Origin: Paenibacillus sp. HW567
Lineage (GTDB): Bacteria; Bacillota; Bacilli; Paenibacillales; Paenibacillaceae
Length of the DNA stretch: 64,000 nucleotides
Direction: 5' to 3'
Assembly (NCBI RefSeq): GCF_000374185.1
Contig: NZ_KB910518.1
Location: 6,461,286-6,525,285 of the forward strand
How positions within the stretch are numbered: the stretch's first letter is position 1; every line of letters begins with the position of its first letter. Made by a program: the position numbers and the translations under genes. The notes beneath the pieces were generated by a model that saw only the letters and a list, made by a program, of their open reading frames with translations, made no database searches and was not told the DNA's origin. Positions 1 through 9,339 of the stretch are shown one piece after another.

Positions 1-162
1 TGTTGGAGCGCCGCCAGAGGGAACCGGGCAGAACAACGGCAGAAATGCCGCTGTTGAGGCTCAAACGGGTGATATGCTCAGTAACAAAGGTAAAAATGCC
101 GCTGTTGGAGCGCCGCCAGAGGGAACCGGGCAGAACAACGGCAGAAATGCTGCTGTTGAGGC
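1..162. repeat. 60-bp direct repeat containing a hairpin
   Basis: A 60-base block at 1-60 recurs at 103-162 with one substitution, separated by 42 unrelated bases. Each copy ends in an imperfect inverted repeat of the form AACGGCA-GAAA-TGCCG-CTGTT. The same hairpin theme in an AT-richer form occurs at 23738-23863, so this looks like a dispersed intergenic hairpin family. No coding function is visible. Confidence 0.75.
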
Positions 163-203
163 CCGCCTAACGGCCCCACCCTTCCCCCCCCCGGCCGTCG
201 CCG

Positions 204-1178
204 CTACGGCAGCCGGTAGAAAGCAAACGGCTCGCCGCCGCGGAAGGTGCGGCTGGCCTTGTCCAACTTGTCCAGCGTCTGCGCACTAAGCTGGACGGAG
301 ACGCTCTGCAGATTCTGCTCTACCTGCGCTACCTGTGTGGCCCCGACGATTACGGTAGATACGGCAGGCCTGTGCATCAGCCAGCCTAAGGAGAGCGCCG
401 TGGGGGAGATGTTCAGTTCCCCGGCGATCTCGCTTACCTGGTTGCCAAGCTTGATTCGTTCAGGAGTGAGGAATCGGCTGAAGCTTGGATCGGTATCCGC
501 CCGGGAGCCGGCGGGTGGAGCATCGTTCCCGGCATATTTGCCGGTGAGAATGCCTCCGGCAAGCGGGAAATAGGGAATGATGCCAATGCCTTGGTCCAGG
601 CAGAGAGGGAGCAGTTCCACCTCAGGTGTGCGGTCAGCAAGGGAGTAGCTGCATTGAATGGAGACGTATTTGACCAGGTTGCGCGCTTCGCTGATACCCA
701 GCGCCTTCATCAGCTCCCAGGCTGCGTAATTGGAAGCACCGATGTAGCGCACCTTGCCTGCGGAGACCATGTCGTCAAGGGTGCGCAGCGTCTCTTCCAG
801 CGGTGTATACGGATCGAAGGTGTGAATCTGATACAGATCAATATAATCTGTCTTCAGGCGGCGCAGGCTGCCGTCCAGCTCCAGCATCAGATGATGGCGG
901 GAAGAGCCGCTTCCTCCCGGACCAACGTGCTTCGGCAGTCCAGCTTTGGTGGCGAGCACCGCGTCCTGCCGTCTGCCTGCAAGCGCCAGCCCGATGATTC
1001 TCTCCGATTCGGAGCCGGCATAAATATTAGCCGTGTCGATAAAGTTGATCCCCTGGTCCAGCGAGGCATGAACAATATCAATCGAGGTTTTCTCATCGGC
1101 TCTTTTGCCGAAGGCATTGGTGCCAAGTCCAAGTGCGGAAACCTGCAGTCCGCAGTTGCCCAAACGATTGTATTTCAA
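204..1178 (-). CDS. Aldo/keto reductase
   Basis: A 324-residue single-domain TIM-barrel oxidoreductase that would reduce aldehydes or ketones with NADPH in the cytoplasm. The family catalytic tetrad is visible: Asp48 and Tyr53 in FIDTANIY, Lys78 in ATKAG and His119 in YQIHT. The C-terminal IVGATQVAQVEQN segment resembles the cofactor-binding loop. The start codon is TTG; a GAGGAG ribosome-binding site lies nine bases upstream and no in-frame ATG fits. The gene is convergent with nothing upstream in the window and is followed on the same strand by the LysR gene's 3' end 44 bases away, so it may be co-transcribed with the regulator. The substrate cannot be told from sequence. Confidence 0.93.
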   Translation of the reverse strand: MKYNRLGNCGLQVSALGLGTNAFGKRADEKTSIDIVHASLDQGINFIDTANIYAGSESERIIGLALAGRRQDAVLATKAGLPKHVGPGGSGSSRHHLMLELDGSLRRLKTDYIDLYQIHTFDPYTPLEETLRTLDDMVSAGKVRYIGASNYAAWELMKALGISEARNLVKYVSIQCSYSLADRTPEVELLPLCLDQGIGIIPYFPLAGGILTGKYAGNDAPPAGSRADTDPSFSRFLTPERIKLGNQVSEIAGELNISPTALSLGWLMHRPAVSTVIVGATQVAQVEQNLQSVSVQLSAQTLDKLDKASRTFRGGEPFAFYRLP

Positions 1179-1222
1179 ATGAATGCACTCCTCTTCCTGT
1201 AATTAATAATCTTCCGTCTGAG

Positions 1223-2113
1223 TTACGACGGTATGGTGCTCTCCATATTTCCGGCAAGCTCCAGGGCGGTGTCCATGAACAGCTTGGCAGCTATCGAAAG
1301 CTCATCCAGAACGTTGACGGCCAGATGAATGTCCCGATAAGCATCAGGAGACAGCTCCCGGATGATTACATTAGGCGGCAAGGAGAGCAGTGAGAGCTGG
1401 GACATTACGCCGACGGCCAGCCCCTCCTTGATCATGTTCAGCGCCGTAAGGAAGCTGCTAACCTCATATTTCACTTTCAGGTTGCTGCCGCCTCTGCGGA
1501 ATAAATCCACAACCGGAGGCTCATAGCCGGACCGGCAGATCAGCATCGGCTCATCTTCAAGGTCTTTCACGCAGATGACCTCCTTATGCCTGAGCGGGTG
1601 ATCATCCTGAAGCACCGCGTACAGCTTCTCACGAAAGAGCGGGACAGTATCGAACTCGTCATCCGGCGGAATGATCAACCCGACATCAATCACACGTGCG
1701 GCCAGCCACTCCTTCACCTCGGCCACTGTGCCTTCGGCCAGACTGATCTCGATCTCGGGGTATCTGGCGCTGATTGAGCGGATCACTCCCGGGATCAGTT
1801 GGGCAGCCGCCACAGGAAAAGCCCCGATACGGATGACTCCCTTCTCCAATCCTTTTTCAGCGGAGATTTCCTGCTCCACTTTGTCATACCCGATGATAAT
1901 TTCCCGGAAAATAATAAGGATACGCTTGCCGATATCGGTAAGCATCAGGCCGCTGCGCCGGTCGCGCAGCAGCAGCTTCACCGCCAGCTCGTCCTCAAGC
2001 GCAGAAATGGCCCGGCTGACCGCAGGCTGGGTCATATTCATGTCCTGCCCGGCTTTGGTGAAGCTGCCGGTTTCGGCAATTTTGACAAATAGGCGAATTT
2101 GGTTGTTGTTCAT
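1223..2113 (-). CDS. LysR-family transcriptional regulator
   Basis: About 296 residues: an N-terminal winged helix-turn-helix (residues 1-60, MNNNQIRLFVKIAETGSFTK) and a periplasmic-binding-protein-like effector domain to the C-terminus. The reading frame is open further upstream, but the start at 2113 aligns with the usual LysR N-terminus. The gene is transcribed away from an EamA exporter beginning at 2209. That divergent layout is typical of a LysR protein controlling its neighbour, probably together with the downstream flavin reductase. The AT-rich 95-bp gap between the two starts should hold its binding site. The effector is unknown. Confidence 0.92.
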   Translation of the reverse strand: MNNNQIRLFVKIAETGSFTKAGQDMNMTQPAVSRAISALEDELAVKLLLRDRRSGLMLTDIGKRILIIFREIIIGYDKVEQEISAEKGLEKGVIRIGAFPVAAAQLIPGVIRSISARYPEIEISLAEGTVAEVKEWLAARVIDVGLIIPPDDEFDTVPLFREKLYAVLQDDHPLRHKEVICVKDLEDEPMLICRSGYEPPVVDLFRRGGSNLKVKYEVSSFLTALNMIKEGLAVGVMSQLSLLSLPPNVIIRELSPDAYRDIHLAVNVLDELSIAAKLFMDTALELAGNMESTIPS

Positions 2114-2208
2114 ATCGAATTCGGTATGCCCCTCATGATTATTATGCATTTCAATTATGATTATATTTACTGTATCATTGGTATGAAAATAGAACAAGAG
2201 GTGAATCC

Positions 2209-3099
2209 ATGCGGCAGCAGAAGAAAACCATAGCTTTGCTTATCTTCCTGGTAATTGTCTGGGGCATTAATTGGCCTCTCTCCAAAATCGCCTTAAATTA
2301 TGCCCCGCCCTTGCTGTTCGCCGGCATCCGCACGGTTATCGCCGGTGTGATACTCATCGCTGCCGCGCTACCGAAGCGGAAGGAGCTTCATTTCAGCAAG
2401 CTGTGGCCGGTGTATCTGATTTCAGCTTTTCTCAGTATTGTCTTCTATTATGGCTTCCAGACCATCGGCCTGCAGTATGTGCCTTCCGGCCTGTTCTCGG
2501 CCATTGTCTTCCTGCAGCCGGTGCTGCTGGGCATCTTCGCGTGGTTGTGGCTGGGCGAGAGCATGTACGGGCTGAAATTGGCCGGTCTATTGCTCGGCTT
2601 TCTTGGAGTAGCTTCACTCAGTATCGGCGGCTTCAACGGCAGCATTTCGGTTCCGGGCATTCTGCTGGCTCTGGCGAGCGCGCTAAGCTGGGCTCTGGCG
2701 ACGGTGTATACGAAACGCAACGCCGCACGGGTTGATATGCTGTGGATGACAGCGATGCAGATTATGATCGGCGGTATTATTTTGCTGGCAGCCGGATCGG
2801 CTACTGAGAGCTGGGCGGATATTACCTGGAACAAGGCTTTTATTGTGAACACGCTGTTCATCTCGGTTTTTGTCATTGCCCTGGGCTGGATGGTATACTT
2901 CAATCTAATCAAAGAGGGAGAAGCGGGGAAGGTGGGCTCGTTCACTTTTCTGATTCCGCTGATTTCTATCGGTTCAAGTGTGGTCCTGCTGCATGAGCGG
3001 ATTACCTTGAATCTGATCATCGGTATGGTGCTAATCGTGAGCAGCATCATTCTGGTTAATGTAAGGATAAGCCGAAGGGTAAGACGTGTATCCAATTAA
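2209..3099 (+). CDS. EamA/DMT-family transporter
   Basis: A 296-residue polytopic membrane protein with about ten hydrophobic segments arranged as two EamA repeats (roughly residues 8-140 and 150-288). Drug/metabolite transporters of this type usually export amino acids or other small metabolites. A GAGGTG ribosome-binding site precedes the ATG. The short, basic C-terminus (RRVRRVSN) lies just before the flavin reductase gene, 14 bases away, so the two are very likely one transcript under the divergent LysR regulator. The substrate is not identifiable. Confidence 0.92.
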   Translation: MRQQKKTIALLIFLVIVWGINWPLSKIALNYAPPLLFAGIRTVIAGVILIAAALPKRKELHFSKLWPVYLISAFLSIVFYYGFQTIGLQYVPSGLFSAIVFLQPVLLGIFAWLWLGESMYGLKLAGLLLGFLGVASLSIGGFNGSISVPGILLALASALSWALATVYTKRNAARVDMLWMTAMQIMIGGIILLAAGSATESWADITWNKAFIVNTLFISVFVIALGWMVYFNLIKEGEAGKVGSFTFLIPLISIGSSVVLLHERITLNLIIGMVLIVSSIILVNVRISRRVRRVSN

Positions 3100-3113
3100 T
3101 ATGGAGGTGCTTT

Positions 3114-3710
3114 ATGTATATCCGCGCTGCTGAACAAAACGCGCACGACAATTACAAGCTGCTGATCGGCAGCATTATCCCAAGGCCCATTGCTTTTGTT
3201 ACTTCAATAGATGAGCGGGGGATCGTGAACGCTGCGCCCTTCAGTTTTTTTAATATTGTGAACGATGAGCCGCTGATGATTATGTTCTCCTGTGTGCGGA
3301 AGTCCGGCGGAGAGATGAAGCACACGGCAAGCAATATTCTTGGCAATGGGGAGTTTGTGGTGCATATCGTGGATGAGGACAACATCGCCGCTATCAACCA
3401 CACCTCCATAAATGCGCCGGAAGGCATTAGCGAGCTTACGCTGGCCGGGCTAACGCCGGTTCCGGGGCAGATGGTCAAGGTTCCGCGTGTTGCCGAGTGC
3501 AAAATCGCGATGGAATGCCGCCTCACGCGTCATGTGGAGCTGGAGCACTGCGATATGATAATCGGTGAAGTGCTCGGCTTCTATGTGGAGGATGAACTGA
3601 TTCATAACGGGCGGATTGATGCCGCGAAGCTGAAGCCGGTCAGCCGTCTCGCCGGAGCAACCTATGCGGCCATTGGCCGGACGTTCGATATGGACAGACC
3701 GCAGTATTAG
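3114..3710 (+). CDS. Flavin reductase family protein (FMN-binding split barrel)
   Basis: A 198-residue protein of the DIM6/NTAB flavin-reductase-like family. The N-terminal LLIGSIIPRPIAFVTSIDE is the characteristic FMN-phosphate-binding strand, and SCVRKSGGEMKHT and GEFVVHIV follow in the usual order. The gene has an ideal GGAGGTG ribosome-binding site and follows the EamA transporter by 14 bases. Such proteins either reduce free flavin for a monooxygenase or act on small quinone-like substrates. No partner monooxygenase is adjacent. Confidence 0.88.
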   Translation: MYIRAAEQNAHDNYKLLIGSIIPRPIAFVTSIDERGIVNAAPFSFFNIVNDEPLMIMFSCVRKSGGEMKHTASNILGNGEFVVHIVDEDNIAAINHTSINAPEGISELTLAGLTPVPGQMVKVPRVAECKIAMECRLTRHVELEHCDMIIGEVLGFYVEDELIHNGRIDAAKLKPVSRLAGATYAAIGRTFDMDRPQY

Positions 3711-3725
3711 AGAGCTTGTACGAAC

Positions 3726-4508
3726 TCAGAACTGTATGCTGAAGCCGTTGAATTGATGGAGCCCGGTGCCGAAACGAACCAGATCTTTGTCCCGCAGCAA
3801 CCGCACCGCCCGCTTCACTTCCGTTAAAATCTCCGGGTCAAGGCCAAGGGTGTTGTGCGAACCATAGATTGTGCGGACACCCTCAATTTCTGCTATTCGT
3901 TCCAGCGAATGAACCAAATCCACAGGGCTGGTCGAAGGGTAAAAAGCATAGACCGGGGTCTCGTCATACAGCAAATCGCCTGTAAACAAATATCTGTATG
4001 TCTCGTCAAAAAAAGCAACATGACCCGGAGAATGGCCTGGCGTATGATATACGGTCAAGGTTCTTCCTCCCAGATCAATCCTGTCTCCATCGTGTAATAG
4101 TCCGGCAGGCGCTCCCTGAAAAGGCTTGTAGGTCTCCGGGTTGAAGCCGTCTGGCGTCGGCTGGGTAATATCCCTGCCGATGTCCCGGCGGATTTGCTCT
4201 AGGGACAGTCCCTTGATGCCATGCATTAGCCAATCGAGGTCTCCCTCATGGACAAAAATCCGCTCAAATTCCCCATGATTGCCAATATGGTCCGTATGTA
4301 CATGTGTTGTAAGAACTTCAATCGGCAGCCGGGTCAAGGTGTCGGTGATTTCTTTGATATTGCCGATTCCGAGTCCGGTGTCAATCAGCGCAGCTTTCTC
4401 CTGCCCCAGCAGCAGAAAGGAATGCACCTTCTCCCAATGCCCGTATTCGCTGATGGCAAAGGTAACGTCATCAATTGGCTGCACGGTAAACCACGAATTA
4501 TTCATCAT
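3726..4508 (-). CDS. MBL-fold metallo-hydrolase
   Basis: About 260 residues with the metal-binding HxHxDH motif (HVHTDH, about residue 70), a downstream GHSPGHV histidine and FTGDLLYDE aspartate, which together complete a two-zinc site. I place the start at 4508 because GAGG lies about five bases before that ATG, whereas the in-frame ATG at 4523 has no ribosome-binding site. These enzymes hydrolyse esters, thioesters or lactones; the substrate is not evident. It is convergent with the flavin reductase and follows the FapA gene on the same strand with a 33-bp gap. Confidence 0.9.
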   Translation of the reverse strand: MMNNSWFTVQPIDDVTFAISEYGHWEKVHSFLLLGQEKAALIDTGLGIGNIKEITDTLTRLPIEVLTTHVHTDHIGNHGEFERIFVHEGDLDWLMHGIKGLSLEQIRRDIGRDITQPTPDGFNPETYKPFQGAPAGLLHDGDRIDLGGRTLTVYHTPGHSPGHVAFFDETYRYLFTGDLLYDETPVYAFYPSTSPVDLVHSLERIAEIEGVRTIYGSHNTLGLDPEILTEVKRAVRLLRDKDLVRFGTGLHQFNGFSIQF

Positions 4509-4541
4509 AAATACCTCACTCATATTGAAAAGGCGGTCTTG

Positions 4542-6437
4542 TCAATCGGCAGCAGGGCAAGCTGCGTCTGTGTCAGCCTGATTTCTCTGCTGCAGGCTTT
4601 CGGCTGTGAATTCGATATCCTCTTCCGGTGCAGTAATCGCTGCGGAATATTCCCCAACGGTTACTGAGGTGTTCTGAATTCTGCGGACTGTAATTTTCCC
4701 GCCTGCCAGCAGCGCGGATGCAGAAGCGGCATCCTGGCCAACTGTTTGTGCGGTGATATTGCCTGTTGCTTCTACGGTAGAGTACTCGCAGACCGAATTG
4801 TGCCGTTCAAAATAAATATTGCCTGAGGAGAACAGCTTGCTCTTCGTAATGCCTTCCTCGTGAATATGAAGGTTGCCGCCGGATTTGATCATGCTGCCAT
4901 GAGATCCGGCGATATCAATACGAACATTCTCTTCCTGCAAAAAGGCAATTGCGTCATAGAAATCCATGAGCAGCTTCTCAAAGGAGCTCAGCACGTTATC
5001 CGTAAAGAATCTGGTAAATTGGCCGGGATGCAAGAAAATATTCAGCATGCGCTTAAGCGGTTCGTTATCCTGCGGATAGGCAGGGCTCATGCCCGCAAGC
5101 AGCTCTTGCAGATTACTGATCATAGCCGGAAGGTGGTTGTATTTATTCTCCAGCAGGAGTAAGACGACCAGTCCGTATTTCACGGTTCGCTGCACCGACT
5201 CCACGGTCTCCGCCAGCAGCCTGGCCGCTTCTCTCAGCCCGCCGACCTCTTGCATGAGCAGCTTGGAGAAGCTGCACAGGCGGTTGTGCATTACACCGAA
5301 TGCCCCTGCATATATTCCGCTGTCCACAACCCTGCCCCGGACCATAATACTGCCTGTGGCAGTAATTGTCGAGTTATAGACATCTCCGTATATGTAGACG
5401 TTTCCCAGCGCTTCAATTACTGTATGTTGTTCAATATCCCTGTGCACAACCACGTCACCGGGGAACATGATTATGCCGGCCAGAGCCTCACCATTCTCAG
5501 GAATAATGTGGACTTCGGGGAAATCAATGGTTTTGATGAAGCTTCCGCTTCCTGTTATGCGCGGTCTGCCATTGCGCAGGGACTTAATCCGGCCGCATGG
5601 CTGCAGCGAAGCAGATGCTCCGGCTACCAGCGTAATGTCCTGAGGCGGAGGTGGCGGCAGCACATATCCGAACACGTCAAAGCCAGGCAGCCCCTCTATA
5701 GGCGGCAGCTTACGTGCAAACACCTCGCCTTCCCGGACAGGGGGTAATACTTGGCGGTCTGCATCACTTGCAGTCTGCTCCCCCCGGTTGAATTCATGCT
5801 CCAGGTTCCCGGGGAACAGCAGCTCCAGACTGGCATCCGTGCCGGGAACGGGGGCTTTGCCTTCGGCAATGCATACAGGAAGATATGTAGGGTTATGCAG
5901 TTCTTCGTACAGCGCCGGAATGTTCAAATTGCCTATGAGGGGGCTTTTCTCAAAGCCGGCAATAATCTGTTCTATGGAAAGGGTGGACAGCACCACATCC
6001 CGGTTCAATTCGGCCCGCACAGTGACATTGGCTGAGGCAGGGTTGTTGACCAGGTTCCAGGCGTACCTCTCAGCGCGGTAGAGTGTAAAGTACACCTTAA
6101 GTTTATCATCGGATACGGTAATTTGGTATTGCGGCTTCTCACAAATGTCCCAGCTTATTTGATCGCAGGCGGTTACTTGGGTTGGAGCTGTTATGGTCTG
6201 CTGATTTATCTTCAGAATTACAGGATGGAGAGCGGAGATTACAGCCGGCTTGCCGCCAGGCAGAGGCGAGGTAATAAAAATTTCGTTGTTCTGGATGATG
6301 ATGACGCCGTTCTTATCTCTGTCTGGCCCGGTAAACGCCTGAGCATCCACAGAGTAAAGTTTCAGGAGATCGGGCCTCCCAAGCAGCATGGAAGCAAAGA
6401 ACTCATAACGTGACTGTTCCATAATATGCTGCCCCAT
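4542..6437 (-). CDS. FapA-family (DUF342) protein
   Basis: A 631-residue cytoplasmic protein. The central region (about residues 235-400) contains LPPIEGLPGFDVFGYVLPPPPPQ-like and HTVIEALGNVYIYGDVYNSTI segments, and the C-terminus is a run of parallel-beta repeats (GGNLHIHEEG, GNIYFERHNS, GNITAQTVG, GGKITVRRI). This is the FapA/DUF342 architecture, named for flagellar assembly and polymer functions in other bacteria; the biochemical role is not settled. GTGAGG lies about nine bases before the ATG. No flagellar gene is nearby. Confidence 0.85.
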   Translation of the reverse strand: MGQHIMEQSRYEFFASMLLGRPDLLKLYSVDAQAFTGPDRDKNGVIIIQNNEIFITSPLPGGKPAVISALHPVILKINQQTITAPTQVTACDQISWDICEKPQYQITVSDDKLKVYFTLYRAERYAWNLVNNPASANVTVRAELNRDVVLSTLSIEQIIAGFEKSPLIGNLNIPALYEELHNPTYLPVCIAEGKAPVPGTDASLELLFPGNLEHEFNRGEQTASDADRQVLPPVREGEVFARKLPPIEGLPGFDVFGYVLPPPPPQDITLVAGASASLQPCGRIKSLRNGRPRITGSGSFIKTIDFPEVHIIPENGEALAGIIMFPGDVVVHRDIEQHTVIEALGNVYIYGDVYNSTITATGSIMVRGRVVDSGIYAGAFGVMHNRLCSFSKLLMQEVGGLREAARLLAETVESVQRTVKYGLVVLLLLENKYNHLPAMISNLQELLAGMSPAYPQDNEPLKRMLNIFLHPGQFTRFFTDNVLSSFEKLLMDFYDAIAFLQEENVRIDIAGSHGSMIKSGGNLHIHEEGITKSKLFSSGNIYFERHNSVCEYSTVEATGNITAQTVGQDAASASALLAGGKITVRRIQNTSVTVGEYSAAITAPEEDIEFTAESLQQRNQADTDAACPAAD

Positions 6438-6796
6438 TTGTGTAACCTCACTTTTCGTATAATCAATGTAATCTGTAGAGAAAAGAACATCATGGAGCCG
6501 TGAACCTGACTAATGGTGTCTCTATTGGCAAGCCTGGAGGAATAGATCAATGATATACACGCAGCATGAGGCAAACTAAATCGACTGTTATCGACAAAAG
6601 TGGTCAATACTGGTATTGAGGTTCAATAAAACTTCTTCAAACAACATTAATTCTAGTACTAAAGTAGCGATTTTTCAACCGAAATAATAGAATTCGGACA
6701 TAAATTATGAAAAATGAAGATAATTGTTGGATTATTGACATAAATTAGGAGGGTAAAGAGAAGCGGGGGAAAAGAAAAAAAGGACGCTCCCCAAGC
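6438..6796. other. Intergenic region, AT-rich, no gene seen
   Basis: About 360 bases upstream of the FapA gene and downstream of the FUSC-like gene. An 11-base GACATAAATTA sequence occurs twice about 40 bases apart (near 6697 and 6738). AGGAGGG near 6749 has no usable start codon after it. I see no RNA gene. Confidence 0.6.
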
Positions 6797-6820
6797 TTAC
6801 AGCTTGTGTGAGAGTCCCTT
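6768..6820 (-). terminator. Rho-independent terminator of the FUSC-like gene
   Basis: On the minus strand the end of the coding sequence forms GGACTCTC pairing with GGGAGCGTCC, followed by TTTTTTTCTTTT. The stem overlaps the last codons of the gene. Confidence 0.75.
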
Positions 6821-7906
6821 TTGTGTGAAACGGACGGCTTGTGCAGCTTCAGACTTGGCCTTCACCGGCGCGGCTGACATGACCAGATAGTCAGCCTGCT
6901 CAATTTCTTCCAACACACGGTTCAGGTGGGAGAAGACCGCACCCAGATCGCGCAAGGTAGTTAAGGAGCACTGCCCCTGCAGTTCGGAGAAACAAGATAA
7001 CTGAAGATCACGGGCCCGGTGCAGCGCTTCGGGAAGAGAATTCTGGCCTTCGGCATCCGTCAAGGTCTTGGAGCCATAAAGGGCGATGCAGTCTGCGGTG
7101 GCTGTTACAACCTCAGCCATCCAATCGGCTGCGGCATAATGCGAAGGCAGCAGCGTGATGTCTGTGCCGATTTCTTTTACATAGGAATGAATTTTCTTAA
7201 GGTGTCCGGTTGCCTGTGATAGTCCGCGCAGCTCGTTGCGGCACTGGTAATGGGTAATAGTAAAATGAAGCTCCTTCTGCTGCTGCTCACTCTTGCCCAG
7301 CAGTGTTGCGGAGCGTCCCAGTGCGTCCGAAGCCTGAGTGGCTTCCCTTCCCCGGGCCGCCTGGCCGCTCAAGGCATCTGCCAGCAGCAGGCTTGCTTCC
7401 AGTGCCAAGCTTTTTACCTTGACGAACCCCTTGGGCGGAACGATAATCATATTGATAATCAGGGCAATGGCTACTCCTATCAGCGTTTCGGCTACACGCC
7501 ACTCGATATAATGACCATTATAGAAGGTAAGTGCCAGCACAGAAGTTACGCCGACCTGGGAGATGGCCTGAATATTGATCCGGCACGCTGTGGCAACCCC
7601 GATCCCAATCAGCAGCATCAGCAGAATGGAGAATGCGCCAACATGGAAGAACCGGCCCACAATCATGCTGACAATTCCGCCGAGCACAACGCCGGTCATG
7701 CGGTAGATGCCTTTTTCAAAGGAGGCCTTGACGCTCCCCTGCGTAATCAGAATCGCGGCCAGCGGGGCGAAATACAAGTAGCTGTCATGATAGAGGATGT
7801 TTACTGCGAGCCAGGAAAGTGAGGCAGCCACTGTAACACGTATCACGTATAAAGACAGGCCGAATTTCTCCAGGCGGTCCTGTAAGCCTTCGTTCATGGA
7901 TGTCAT
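6797..7906 (-). CDS. FUSC / aromatic acid exporter family membrane protein
   Basis: A 369-residue protein. The N-terminal 170 residues contain about six hydrophobic segments in the FUSC/ArAE pattern, including YLYFAPLAAILITQGS and GVVLGGIVSMIVGRF. The C-terminal half is soluble and helical. Such proteins are thought to export aromatic acids or related compounds; function is inferred only from family. A second in-frame ATG four codons in is an equally possible start. The gene is divergent from potA. Confidence 0.85.
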   Translation of the reverse strand: MTSMNEGLQDRLEKFGLSLYVIRVTVAASLSWLAVNILYHDSYLYFAPLAAILITQGSVKASFEKGIYRMTGVVLGGIVSMIVGRFFHVGAFSILLMLLIGIGVATACRINIQAISQVGVTSVLALTFYNGHYIEWRVAETLIGVAIALIINMIIVPPKGFVKVKSLALEASLLLADALSGQAARGREATQASDALGRSATLLGKSEQQQKELHFTITHYQCRNELRGLSQATGHLKKIHSYVKEIGTDITLLPSHYAAADWMAEVVTATADCIALYGSKTLTDAEGQNSLPEALHRARDLQLSCFSELQGQCSLTTLRDLGAVFSHLNRVLEEIEQADYLVMSAAPVKAKSEAAQAVRFTQKGLSHKL

Positions 7907-8214
7907 CTTCTTTCGGAATATTAAGAAAATTTCGGAATTGTCAAGAAAAATGAAATTAGTTTTCAGACGTTTTCATTATAGCACCGCAAAATAGGGCTGG
8001 AGAGCACTAATTTTTACGAAGTTGTTAAGTTTACGCTACTGCTTTTTTACAATGTACGTTATCGCATATATGGGGCTAATCCTTTATGCTGTATAATATG
8101 AAAGAATGTCGAAGCGGGGAAGGAATTGTCACTTGCACGCGCTGGGCATGTTCATTTCGATGATCTCCCGCAAGGAGCGGATAAAATAGATCAGACTACA
8201 TATGACAAGGGAGG

Positions 8215-9339
8215 TTGTTAGCTATAGCTACCCCGGAAGGCACTATTATTTCTTTTGATCAGGTTATTAAGCAATATGACGACGAAGAGCCCGTATTAAA
8301 GGGAGTCAGCTTCGAAATTGAACGCGGCAAATTCTATACGCTGCTTGGCCCTTCGGGCTGCGGGAAGACAACTATTCTGCGCCTGATCGCCGGTTTTGCC
8401 GAGCCGACGGAAGGCTCTATTATGATGAACGGCCAGCTTATCAATCACATTCCCGCCAACGAGCGGCAGGTCAATACGGTTTTTCAGGACTATGCCTTGT
8501 TTCCGCACCTGAACGTCTTCGAGAATGTGGCCTTTGGACTGCGCATCAAGAAGCTGAAGAAGGATGTAATCGCGCAAAAGGTGCAGGAGGCGCTGCGCTT
8601 CGTCAACCTGACCGGCTATGATCAGCGCGCCATCACTGAAATGTCCGGCGGACAAAGACAACGTGTGGCGATTGCCCGTGCCATCGTCAACGAGCCGCAG
8701 GTGCTGCTGCTGGACGAGCCTCTGTCGGCGCTTGACCTGAAGCTGCGGACGGAAATGCAGTATATTCTGCGGGAAATGCAGCAGCGGCTGGGCATTACGT
8801 TCATCTTCGTAACCCATGATCAGGAAGAGGCGCTCGCGATGTCGGACTGGATCTTTGTCATGAACGGCGGACTGATCGAGCAGAGCGGCACGCCCAATGA
8901 TATTTATGATGAGCCGATTAACCGCTTCGTGGCCGACTTCATCGGGGAGTCGAACATTGTGCCGGGTGTAATGATCGAGGACTATCTGGTGGAATTCAAT
9001 GGACACCGCTTTGAATGTGTGGATGCCGGGCTTAGGCCAAATGAAGCGGTAGAGATCGTGATCCGCCCTGAGGATCTGGAGATTACCGGACTTGAGCAGG
9101 GCAAGCTGCGCGTGCGTGTAGACTCCCAACTGTTCCGGGGCGTGCATTACGAGATTAGCTGCTACGATGAATCCGGCCATGAATGGCTGGTACATTCCAC
9201 GCGCAAGGCGGAGGTTGGCAGCGAGATCGGGCTTTATTTTGACCCGGAAGCGATTCATGTTATGCGTTTCGGTGAGACGGAGGAAGAGTTCGACAAACGT
9301 CTGGAAGCTTACGCCGAGGTGGAGAGCCATGAAGAATAA
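8215..9339 (+). CDS. potA: Spermidine/putrescine ABC transporter ATP-binding protein
   Basis: A 374-residue ATPase of the polyamine importer. Walker A GPSGCGKTT is at residues 45-53, the signature MSGGQRQRVAIARA near residue 143, Walker B LLLDEP near 166, and a C-terminal TOBE-like domain covers about residues 290-365. It heads the tightly overlapping potABCD operon. The start is odd: TTG at 8215 directly abuts AAGGGAGG with no spacer, and an in-frame stop at 8203 rules out an earlier start. No standard start codon lies at ideal spacing, so the true N-terminus is uncertain by a few codons. Confidence 0.93.
   Translation: MLAIATPEGTIISFDQVIKQYDDEEPVLKGVSFEIERGKFYTLLGPSGCGKTTILRLIAGFAEPTEGSIMMNGQLINHIPANERQVNTVFQDYALFPHLNVFENVAFGLRIKKLKKDVIAQKVQEALRFVNLTGYDQRAITEMSGGQRQRVAIARAIVNEPQVLLLDEPLSALDLKLRTEMQYILREMQQRLGITFIFVTHDQEEALAMSDWIFVMNGGLIEQSGTPNDIYDEPINRFVADFIGESNIVPGVMIEDYLVEFNGHRFECVDAGLRPNEAVEIVIRPEDLEITGLEQGKLRVRVDSQLFRGVHYEISCYDESGHEWLVHSTRKAEVGSEIGLYFDPEAIHVMRFGETEEEFDKRLEAYAEVESHEE

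Noticed and set aside
8126..8221. 31-codon leader ORF in front of potA
   Set aside because: Spacing to a ribosome-binding site is poor and the peptide is not recognised, so I did not list it as a gene, only as part of a finding.
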